The notes under the pieces are model-generated. The model searched no databases. It saw nothing but the letters and a program-made list of their open reading frames with translations, and was not told the origin of the DNA. From positions 1-22,064 of the IMG/VR virus record IMGVR_UViG_3300010166_000004: 22,064 nucleotides of DNA. One strand, given 5' to 3'. The DNA comes from a virus. Below, one piece after another: positions 1 to 5,866 of the stretch (the first letter of the stretch is position 1; every line of letters starts with the position of its first letter). A program made the position numbers and the translations under genes.

Positions 1-455
1 TCACGAAACCTACTCTCCAGATGAGCTTCGATATATGACTCACCACCGACATTGTCTCCATGGACGACCTGATCGATATAGCCGCGATACTCCAACTCAA
101 CTGACATCAGCGCCCATGTGTCAGGATTGAAGTATGCAGTGCTGATCTCAGCCGGACGCTGATGGTATGTTTCCGCCTCGATTGTAGCCAGAACGTCTGG
201 CGTCAGCGCTGTGTTGGGAATAGCAGTTAGCCGTACTGTGACCTGGACAGAAGAAAGATCAGACGACTGCTTCACCCCTTCTATTGATATGAGTGAACCA
301 GAACCGACATAGGTCACACCGTTGTAAGTAAACGGTCCCATGCCGCTGTGGAAGCCATAAATGCCGGACGCCAAATCAAACAGGATGAGCCGTCGATCTG
401 CAACGCGACCAGCGTTGAGAGCGGCTTGTGTGGTGGTATTAAATGCCCTTGGCAT
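1..455 (-). CDS. Phage tail-tip region protein, C-terminus cut by window edge
   Basis: An open frame begins with ATG at 455 and runs off the left edge, so only about 151 N-terminal residues are visible. The stop of the upstream tail gene overlaps this start as TGATG, which fixes the start and shows translational coupling. The protein begins MPRAFNTTTQAALNAG and contains RRLILFDLASGIYGFHSG, YNGVTYVGSGSL and IPNTALTPDVLATIEAE. This pattern resembles proteins I recall just after the tape measure region in alphaproteobacterial prophages, in the place of the gene transfer agent DUF2163-type tail protein. I infer a role at the distal tail or baseplate from that place. The exact family is not certain, and the missing C-terminus may carry further domains. 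Confidence 0.75.
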   Translation of the reverse strand, partial: MPRAFNTTTQAALNAGRVADRRLILFDLASGIYGFHSGMGPFTYNGVTYVGSGSLISIEGVKQSSDLSSVQVTVRLTAIPNTALTPDVLATIEAETYHQRPAEISTAYFNPDTWALMSVELEYRGYIDQVVHGDNVGGESYIEAHLESRFR

Positions 456-1075
456 CAATAGACCTTCTGAACTGCGGAGAAGCTAATGGGAGAAGGGATG
501 CCTGCTGTTCTACTCGCGGACACTGTGCTAACATCTATTGTCATCGTGCAGACTGGGAAGCTGAATTGAGCGAATGACCCAGTTGTAAATTGTCCTCCTA
601 CAATACGAGGCTCGATGTTGAGTGTGCCAGAGGAGCCAGTTAAATCTTCCAAGATACGAAACAGACCGCGCCTAGCACCTTCCACCAGACCTACATGATC
701 ACCTGCCTTTATAGCAAATGTGGCTGGCAATCCTGAAATGCCTATTGTGTTGACGCCAACGCTCGTGACATTAGCTGCTCCTACAGTTCCGGCCGGATAC
801 ACGCCACCTGGATACATCACAGGATACGGCTTCAAAGGATCATGAGCATAAAAGTCTAGAAGGCCACCACGCAAGCTATCAATCCAAGCCTCTATCGCTT
901 GGTGCTCCCGACGCATCAAGCCAGCATAAGTGAACTCGGCTGTCCAGCGCGGCTCAGCAAATTGACGAACCTGTGACACGCCACTGTTCAGTCGATTGAT
1001 GCTGACGCCTTGAGCTATGCGGAAATTGGATGTAACAATTCCACAAGGCAAAGCTCTGGGGTAAGTTATCGTCAC
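455..1075 (-). CDS. Distal-tail-like protein following the tape measure
   Basis: This 206-residue protein starts at GTG (1075), overlapping the tape measure stop as GTGA, and ends in a TGATG overlap with the next gene. Visible features are an N-terminal MTITYPRALPCG, a central FAEPRWTAEFTYAGLMRREH and AWIDSLRGGLLDFYAHDP, and a proline/glycine stretch around residues 80-95. The arrangement 'Trp-x-Ala-x-Phe-Thr ... Glu-x-x-Ala-x-x-Ala-Trp-x-x-x-Leu-Arg-Gly ... Phe-x-x-x-Asp-Pro' is what I recall from small tail proteins that directly follow tape measure genes in rhizobial prophages. By position it would cap the tail tube or form the hub that starts the tip. The role is inferred from order, not from a catalytic motif; no membrane segment or signal peptide is visible. 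Confidence 0.75.
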   Translation of the reverse strand: MTITYPRALPCGIVTSNFRIAQGVSINRLNSGVSQVRQFAEPRWTAEFTYAGLMRREHQAIEAWIDSLRGGLLDFYAHDPLKPYPVMYPGGVYPAGTVGAANVTSVGVNTIGISGLPATFAIKAGDHVGLVEGARRGLFRILEDLTGSSGTLNIEPRIVGGQFTTGSFAQFSFPVCTMTIDVSTVSASRTAGIPSPISFSAVQKVY

Positions 1076-2895
1076 AGTGAGCTCCGCGAGCGCGCGTCTC
1101 GGATCATGGCCGGAAGCTGAGTCCGTATAGCACGGTTGTTTGCGTCTAGGGCCGCAGCGATTTGTTCTCCCACGCCAATCTGCGCACCGCGCGCGTCGAT
1201 AGGCTGATTGATCTGAAGTGTCGTTCCTCCGAAGGCTCCACTTCGAGCCACATTCGGAGGCACCACATATTCTCCGCCATGAACCATAGCCAACTTGGGA
1301 CCCGCACCAGGCACTATGCCTCCATCTTGGAAGCTGAGACCTGCACCCTTGAGAAGAGCAGCAAGACCGCCAATAGCACCGCCAGTTTGGCCAGCTACCG
1401 CAGGCGCTGTACCAAACAAGCCTGCAAGCGGACCTTGACCAAGAATGAGCGCTTGAAGAGCAGCCTTGGCGAGCAATTTGGCGATATCAGCCATAATGTC
1501 TGAGAACTTGGCGCCAGCTTCTGTCGCCTTCATGAGCGAGTCAACCAGGATGCTACCTGCTAAGTTTTGAAGCTCCACGTTCTGACGATTGAGCCTATTA
1601 GCTTCGTCCAGCCTCTTGTTCGCTTGAGCATATTTGTCCGCCAAGCTCTCGATTGTCTGAACCCTTTTCTCATCCAGAGTCAAATTCTCTCTAGTAGCCA
1701 TCTGAGTAAGACGAACAACCTCAAGCTCAAACGTCCGCTGCTCAACTGTCTTGCCAACCAGCTCCGCTTCCTTATTAAGCGTCTCAGTTCGCTCTGTAGC
1801 CCTGCGCTGCTCGCGCTCGAATGCGTCTAACTCATCGCTTGTCGATTTGGCCTTTGGTGTTAAGTCTCTGTTGGTGGAGAACCCTCTAGCTGGAGCCGCA
1901 CGACCTGCTGGTGGAGCAGTAAACCCGCCGCCACCTGCTCCGAACGGCGTTCCGCCAAGAAGCCCTGTCGCAACTTGCGCTGCCTCGACATTCGATCTGG
2001 CAGCAGCCATCTGCTTACCAACATTTTGAATCGCTACGCCAACATCATAAATATCTTGGATGATTCCTGGCTTAGTAGTTGTATTGAAAATCGAATCAAA
2101 AGACTTACCAAAGTCAAGCAGCGTCTTAGCTATGTTAGCAATTTCTCTGCCTGTAGTCTCAATAGTCTGACCTATTGTTGAGAATGCGATGTGGATATTA
2201 TCCACCAAATACTTTTTGACCGTATCAATGACGCCTTTGATGGCATCGTCTAATTGCTTAACTGCTATGGCCAATCGCTCTAGATCAGGCTGTCCGGACT
2301 GAACTTGTGCAAACATCGTTTGATAATTGTCACCAAGCTTACGGATATTGTCAACTACATCTTCACTGATGCCCAAATCTTGACCAAACTCACGAGCGCG
2401 CAAAGGCGTCCTTGCGCGCGCAATAATATCAATGACGTAGTTCCAAGCATCGCCAGCAGTTTTGATATCAGCCAAGCTATCCTTATTGATTGAGACAATA
2501 TCAGCAAGCTTGTTCTTCTCTCCCCTCTGAGCGCGATCAAGCAAAGTGGCGACGCTCTCAAATGCGTCTCTGACCTTCTCAGAATTGCCGCCGATCGTCT
2601 GCTGGATCGCGAACACATCATTCATTGACGTCTGAGTCAGACGCGCCGCTTTCTCTATGGCTTGGAACTCAGTAACAATTGAACCCAAAGCGCTCAGAAC
2701 GCCCTCAATGCTTCCTCTAGTAAGGCCGCCAATAGCATTCGCCAACCCGCCACCAAACGCGGGATTGGCTCTTGAGAACCGATCCTCGATATCCCTAACC
2801 GCGCTATCAGCCAAGCTGCCTGCTTCAGATAGCTGGGCTTGAAAGCGATCAAGCTTGATCTGGAGGACGGTATTAAGTGATGCCTCACCAGCCAT
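1072..2895 (-). CDS. Tail tape measure protein
   Basis: This 607-residue protein sets tail length and is probably ejected with the DNA. Its place directly after the frameshifted chaperone is diagnostic. The N-terminal 100 residues contain LNTVLQIKLDRFQAQLSEAG and an Ala/Gly-rich segment. Residues 100-300 are largely helical and include hydrophobic stretches. Residues 350-460 are strongly charged and probably coiled-coil (DELDAFEREQRRATERTETL, ANRLNRQNVELQNL). A hydrophobic Ala/Gly/Leu region at about 475-530 precedes FQDGGIVPGAGPKLAMVHGGEYVVPP, a C-terminal signature common in lambda-like and rhizobial tape measures. With the rule of thumb of about 0.15 nm per residue, the tail would be roughly 90 nm, typical of a siphovirus. 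The start ATG at 2895 overlaps the stop of the frameshifted chaperone (TGATG). No peptidase or lysozyme motif is seen. Confidence 0.93.
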   Translation of the reverse strand: MAGEASLNTVLQIKLDRFQAQLSEAGSLADSAVRDIEDRFSRANPAFGGGLANAIGGLTRGSIEGVLSALGSIVTEFQAIEKAARLTQTSMNDVFAIQQTIGGNSEKVRDAFESVATLLDRAQRGEKNKLADIVSINKDSLADIKTAGDAWNYVIDIIARARTPLRAREFGQDLGISEDVVDNIRKLGDNYQTMFAQVQSGQPDLERLAIAVKQLDDAIKGVIDTVKKYLVDNIHIAFSTIGQTIETTGREIANIAKTLLDFGKSFDSIFNTTTKPGIIQDIYDVGVAIQNVGKQMAAARSNVEAAQVATGLLGGTPFGAGGGGFTAPPAGRAAPARGFSTNRDLTPKAKSTSDELDAFEREQRRATERTETLNKEAELVGKTVEQRTFELEVVRLTQMATRENLTLDEKRVQTIESLADKYAQANKRLDEANRLNRQNVELQNLAGSILVDSLMKATEAGAKFSDIMADIAKLLAKAALQALILGQGPLAGLFGTAPAVAGQTGGAIGGLAALLKGAGLSFQDGGIVPGAGPKLAMVHGGEYVVPPNVARSGAFGGTTLQINQPIDARGAQIGVGEQIAAALDANNRAIRTQLPAMIRDARSRSSL

Positions 2896-3448
2896 CAGTG
2901 ATATCCTGCTTTGCGCATGTCAGCTTCGTACTCTTCGACAGACAGCGGATCAAGTGGCGGTTCAACGCCCTGAGACGCATTGTAGCCAATTACACAAGAC
3001 TTGAGCTGCCACAGCGTCATTGCATCCGTTTGCTGCGGCGTGAATCCGAGCGCGGCTCCTGTACCATAAAGTTCGGAGAAGCGGAGCCTTCCACCTTCGA
3101 TGACTCCTCCGTCTGGGCTTTTCCCAATTGATCATCCATCGGGCCGAGCAAGGCTGTTGCCAGGATTGTAAACGCGACTGGCAAGCTCTCCATGATTGGC
3201 CGATTGTCAACATAACGATTGATGAGTGTAAACGCATCCACAGGAGCCATGCCCCCACCAATCAAGCCTAACCTAATTACTTCCCTGACATCATCAACTC
3301 TCCATTTTCTCTCCCGGAACCTGTCCAAGATTTCAATTGCTCCCGCTTCTCGCTTGTCTTGCAATTCCCTCAGTTGGCCAAGCGCCAACTTGAAGCGGTG
3401 CTCATCATCGCCCCAGATGATAAGGCTGATAGTCCCATCTGTAGTCAT
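2895..3448 (-). CDS. Tail assembly chaperone, long form made by -1 frameshift (GT-like)
   Basis: The zero frame gives 110 residues up to Lys at the slippery heptamer G GGA AAA (3125-3119). A slip back of one base continues for 74 codons to TGA at 2897-2895, giving a 184-residue fusion. The -1 extension reads SPDGGVIEGGRLRFSELYG, then GAALGFTPQQTDAMTLWQLK, and ends EEYEADMRKAGYH. The GFTP...MTLWQ pattern matches the small second chaperone (gp10.1 / Phage_TAC_6-like) of gene transfer agents and prophages. The only ATG in that frame lies about halfway along the extension, so it is not a plausible separate gene. By analogy with lambda G/GT, the long form would bridge the tape measure and tail tube protein. 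The frameshift is inferred from sequence; efficiency is unknown. Confidence 0.8.
3017..3448 (-). CDS. Tail assembly chaperone, short form (G-like, GTA gp10 / Phage_TAC_11-like)
   Basis: This is the 143-residue product made without frameshifting. It begins MTTDGTISLIIWGDDEHRFK and contains LGQLRELQDKREAGAIEI, WRVDDVREVIRLGLIGGG and PVDAFTLINRYVD, which resemble the gene transfer agent gp10 chaperone family. The region before the slip site (residues 1-110) looks like a complete folded domain. The remaining tail to residue 143 (AQTEESSKVEGSASPNF and on) is low-complexity and hydrophilic, as expected for sequence retained mainly because it overlaps the coding frame of the extension. The start ATG overlaps the upstream gp10-like stop as ATGA (3448-3445). 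It is expected to coat the tape measure before tail tube polymerisation. Confidence 0.88.
   Translation of the reverse strand: MTTDGTISLIIWGDDEHRFKLALGQLRELQDKREAGAIEILDRFRERKWRVDDVREVIRLGLIGGGMAPVDAFTLINRYVDNRPIMESLPVAFTILATALLGPMDDQLGKAQTEESSKVEGSASPNFMVQEPRSDSRRSKRMQ
3074..3125 (-). promoter_or_regulatory. Programmed -1 ribosomal frameshift signal
   Basis: Read on the minus strand, the heptamer GGGAAAA lies at 3125-3119 and is in phase as G GGA AAA with the short chaperone frame, fitting the X XXY YYZ rule; lambda uses the near-identical GGGAAAG at the same place. A 7-base spacer (3118-3112) follows. Then CGGAGGAG (3111-3104) can pair with CTTCTCCG (3081-3074) across a 22-base loop, giving an 8-bp stem with one G-U pair. 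Heptamer, frame, spacer and stem all agree with the open -1 frame downstream. Confidence 0.8.
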
Positions 3449-3873
3449 CGTGTCCTCCCTGTCTTGACATTCAAATCAAGAACCGTTCGTAAGGCACGGT
3501 CAATATTCTTTCGAATGCCAGGCAATCTTCTCCTCACAGTCGGATAAAAGAAAGGCCGGGCAGATTGCTTAGCTGTGCCAAACTCAGTTGCGTTGGCATA
3601 ATCATAAGGCCCAGCGGCAGTTGTCTTCGTCGTCTTTTGACCACCAGCCCTCACATACACTTTTGGGTTTCTTTGGTCAGTTCTATCCTCTATCCTGACA
3701 CTTGCTCTTAGATCGCCATCTTCGCTTGGAGCTGAAGAACGTATGTCCTCTGCCAAGCTGTTCGCGTTCTTGCGCAGCTCAGCAGAAATGCGATCGTGCA
3801 TCGCATCTGACATATTGTCCAACAACTTCTCAAACTCAGCGTTGTTGGTGCGTGACTTCCGAAACGCGACCAC
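3445..3873 (-). CDS. HK97 gp10-like head-tail / tail completion protein
   Basis: This protein of about 142 residues contains NNAEFEKLLDNMSDAMHDRI, LAEDIRSSAPSEDGDLRASV, GPYDYANATEFGT and ARPFFYPTVRRR. This is the usual pattern of HK97 gp10-like proteins: an N-terminal helix, a 'G.L..S' motif, a 'Y...vEfGT' motif and a conserved 'rPF..P' near the C-terminus. The family is thought to help join or complete the tail. The start is uncertain. GTG at 3873, six bases after the tail tube stop, is my choice because the protein then starts near the expected VAFRKS. An in-frame TTG at 3900 would add nine residues inside the upstream gene. No clear ribosome site decides between them. Its stop overlaps the chaperone start (ATGA). 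It lies after the tail tube gene, not before it as in HK97. Confidence 0.83.
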   Translation of the reverse strand: MVAFRKSRTNNAEFEKLLDNMSDAMHDRISAELRKNANSLAEDIRSSAPSEDGDLRASVRIEDRTDQRNPKVYVRAGGQKTTKTTAAGPYDYANATEFGTAKQSARPFFYPTVRRRLPGIRKNIDRALRTVLDLNVKTGRTR

Positions 3874-3878
3874 CAGCG

Positions 3879-4331
3879 TTAGCTCGAAGCAGGAACCCAA
3901 GTGAGCGCGCCATCGCTAACAAGAGTGACTGCCACATTAATCTTATCGCCAACTTCACCGGTGATGGCGAATGAAGTGATGTGGATCTTGCCAGCATAGT
4001 GGCCGCCAGCCTGAGCCAGTGGCGCATTGATGCCGATCCTAGCATTAGACGAAACCGCGTTGAGGAAGGAAGTTCGCCAAGTTGGCAAAGCTTCCGCAGC
4101 CAAGATGCCGGAGCCAGTCACTTCTGCACTGAACGAAGCCACTGCTCTTTCTGTCCAAGCCGGAAGGTCCGGGTCATCACAATCTGGAACAGTTACGTCA
4201 TTCGTGTCTTTTGTGAAGGTGATACCTCTAGTGGTCAAGCCACAAGGTGCAGTAAAGAGTTCAGTTGGAGTAGCACCATTGCCCAACTGAATGTAGAGCT
4301 TTGATCCATTATAGGTGGTAGGCTTAGCCAT
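3879..4331 (-). CDS. Major tail tube protein
   Basis: This 150-residue protein begins MAKPTTYNGSKLYIQLGNGA and contains GLTTRGITFTKDTNDVTVPDC, WTERAVASFSAEVTGSG and a C-terminal AVTLVSDGALTWVPAS. Short beta-rich segments, the 'pdCddpd...Wter' motif and a final 'l.SdG.l.w' are typical of tail tube proteins of gene transfer agents and rhizobial prophages (Phage_tail_2-like). It would polymerise as stacked hexamers around the tape measure. A strong Shine-Dalgarno sequence (GAGGAG, about eight bases before the ATG) fits the high expression needed for the main tail subunit; it is among the clearest ribosome sites in the window. The gene lies directly after the DUF3168-like completion gene and before the gp10-like gene. 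Confidence 0.9.
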   Translation of the reverse strand: MAKPTTYNGSKLYIQLGNGATPTELFTAPCGLTTRGITFTKDTNDVTVPDCDDPDLPAWTERAVASFSAEVTGSGILAAEALPTWRTSFLNAVSSNARIGINAPLAQAGGHYAGKIHITSFAITGEVGDKINVAVTLVSDGALTWVPASS

Positions 4332-4360
4332 CTCGTTGTTCTCCTCGATTTGACAGAAAC

Positions 4361-4759
4361 TTAGACGGGCTCTGTCAATGCCCGAAACGATATTGCGGCG
4401 TGACTTGTCGCACCATCAGGGTCTCTCAGTGTGCGCGTTTCTGACTCGTAAATGTCTACTAAGCGCTGACCTGCCAGAACCAATGGCGCGTCGTTGAGAG
4501 AAGCACGGATAGCGTCCGCGATCCTTTTAACCTCAGGGTAACCGACTGATCTGGACCAGGCGTCAACTTGCAGGGTGATCTCACTTCCATCGTAACAGTC
4601 CGCCCGACTTGGTAAGATTTGATCAGGGCCAAGACTGATGAATGGGTAAGTAGGGCTTGGCGGAGGTGAGTCATAGACCCTTCCATTCACTAACGTTATT
4701 AAAGTGGCGTCAGCTTTCAGCCTCGCTACCATAGCCTTTTGAAGCTCTAGTGAGCTCAT
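4361..4759 (-). CDS. Tail completion / tail terminator protein (DUF3168, gp17-like)
   Basis: This 132-residue protein begins MSSLELQKAMVARLKADATL and contains VYDSPPPSPTYPFISLGPDQ, ITLQVDAWSRSVGYPEVKRI and LVDIYESETRTLRDPDG. The pattern 'LQ.a....L.ad..L..lv.grvyd..P....yPfi.lg' followed by 'v.vws...g...v..ia..i...l' is characteristic of DUF3168 proteins, which cap the tail tube or join it to the head. I chose ATG at 4759 because it overlaps the upstream adaptor stop as ATGA and matches the family N-terminus. An in-frame upstream codon at 4795 would add twelve Gly/Ser-rich residues inside the adaptor gene and is less likely. Confidence 0.9.
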   Translation of the reverse strand: MSSLELQKAMVARLKADATLITLVNGRVYDSPPPSPTYPFISLGPDQILPSRADCYDGSEITLQVDAWSRSVGYPEVKRIADAIRASLNDAPLVLAGQRLVDIYESETRTLRDPDGATSHAAISFRALTEPV

Positions 4760-5118
4760 GCTGCTGCCCCCAGAACCGCTGGTATCTCCAACCAACGGCG
4801 AGTTTGATCCCGGTCTACTGGCGGCGCGCTGATTGCGTAGATGATCTCAGTGTTCCGAGCGTCCACAGCCCGCCAGTTCGATTGGATCTGAATTGTCCGC
4901 GAATTCAAGCGCAACTTGATGATGACTGGTTGACGACCCTCCAGCCTGCTCGCAACGACTGTCTCGTTTCCAAACGAGGCGAAAATCAGCCGCGCTGGTT
5001 CCGTGAACTGGTCAATAAACTCAGTCTGTGAGTTCCCAAATTCATCAGGCGTGTTTTGCCTGACTTGGAACTTCAGCAGATGAGGTAGAACCTCATACTT
5101 AACAGGCTGCTGGGCCAT
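4756..5118 (-). CDS. Head-tail adaptor (Phage_H_T_join, SPP1 gp16-like)
   Basis: This 120-residue protein contains LLKFQVRQNTPDEFGNSQTE, FIDQFTEPARLIFASFGNE, EGRQPVIIKLRLNSRTIQIQ and RAVDARNTEIIYAISAPPVD. The progression 'r..v..Q...D..G......F......ar......g.e.....l.gr....i..r.s..i......a.D.....y.I...p.d' is that of head-tail joining proteins. These sit below the connector ring and help close the channel. The ATG at 5118 overlaps the preceding stop as TGATG, and the stop overlaps the next start as ATGA. Length is normal for the family. Confidence 0.88.
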   Translation of the reverse strand: MAQQPVKYEVLPHLLKFQVRQNTPDEFGNSQTEFIDQFTEPARLIFASFGNETVVASRLEGRQPVIIKLRLNSRTIQIQSNWRAVDARNTEIIYAISAPPVDRDQTRRWLEIPAVLGAAA

Positions 5119-5303
5119 CAGTCGTTCTTATTGCCTCTCTTAGTCGGTGTACGATCTTCCACTACCTCTGCGACGCCCTTTGCTAAGACTTCCTCAGCAT
5201 GATCGTCGTTGAGAGTGTCTTCGGTTCCCTTCTTGTAGGCTTTGACCTGGCGAGGCCCAACCCAGAGATCATAGTCAGAATTGAAAACGACTTTCTTCGC
5301 CAT
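5118..5303 (-). CDS. Small phage protein of unknown function in the head-tail joining cluster
   Basis: This 61-residue protein begins MAKKVVFNSDYDLWVGPRQV, continues KAYKKGTEDTLNDDHAEEVL and ends in a charged RTPTKRGNKND tail. A good ribosome site (AAGGAG, seven bases before ATG) and a TGATG overlap with the adaptor support it as a real gene. The 'f..dydl.....vkaYk.G....lt.d.AeeaiakGvAe' pattern is common to small proteins between connector and adaptor genes in many prophages. Their role is unknown to me. No cysteine motif or membrane segment is present. Confidence 0.8.
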   Translation of the reverse strand: MAKKVVFNSDYDLWVGPRQVKAYKKGTEDTLNDDHAEEVLAKGVAEVVEDRTPTKRGNKND

Positions 5304-5320
5304 TTGCTTTCTCCTTGGGT

Positions 5321-5866
5321 TCAGTACCCGAATGAGTACTGGTAGTAGTTGGTCAGCAGATCGTGAACTGCTCTCTCATTATCCTCTCTATCGTAAAACT
5401 CCTGAACCTTTAACCGGATTGCTTGCTTGAGAGGGCCAGGCGCTTCGGCTGGAGAAGCATAGCCTGCCACAAACGTAACGCGAACAGCATTCACAGCAGA
5501 CAACGTTGCTGGCCAAGCCTCACTCGGAAAGATCCAAGCATTCAAGCTGACATTGTCCAGATAGTAGTCAACTGGGTCAACTTCTGCCTCCAAGCCATCA
5601 GTGCCATCATACGCGATACTGACCACTTCCTGTACAGGGCTGAATGGCAACTTTATCTCAGCAGCAGGAAATTCGTCGATCACAAATTCCCAAGTTTGTG
5701 AAGCTATTTTTTGTTGTACCCGACGCTCGACCCAAGCCCTCGCATCAGCAATGTATCGCTGTAGCTTGGCGTCATCGTCTGTATGACTAATGCGCAAATC
5801 TGCCTTGATCTCCGCCAAGGTGATAGGCTCAACAGTCGGTTCAGTTGTGACTAACCTAGTGCCCAT
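5321..5866 (-). CDS. Head-tail connector protein (gp6-like, phiE125 gp8 type)
   Basis: This 181-residue protein contains LVTTEPTVEPITLAEIKADL, the helical DDDAKLQRYIADARAWVERR, then WEFVIDEFPAAEIKLPFSPV and VRVTFVAGYASPAEAPGPLK, ending in a helical QAIRLKVQEFYDREDNERAV segment. The order 'p.......v.lee.K..LRi...ddD..l..yI.aAr..ve.....' then 'l...P...v.si.Yd.....' and 'v.yvaGY' is characteristic of head-tail connectors that dock on the portal. The ATG at 5866 lies inside the end of the giant repeat gene (16-base overlap), so the connector cluster is translationally linked to the fibre block. A weak AAGG is seen upstream. Confidence 0.9.
   Translation of the reverse strand: MGTRLVTTEPTVEPITLAEIKADLRISHTDDDAKLQRYIADARAWVERRVQQKIASQTWEFVIDEFPAAEIKLPFSPVQEVVSIAYDGTDGLEAEVDPVDYYLDNVSLNAWIFPSEAWPATLSAVNAVRVTFVAGYASPAEAPGPLKQAIRLKVQEFYDREDNERAVHDLLTNYYQYSFGY

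Noticed and set aside
2962-3261. A 99-codon minus-strand frame across the chaperone region
   Set aside because: It is the third frame, with a Trp/Arg-rich product and no homology pattern; the short chaperone and its -1 extension explain this DNA.
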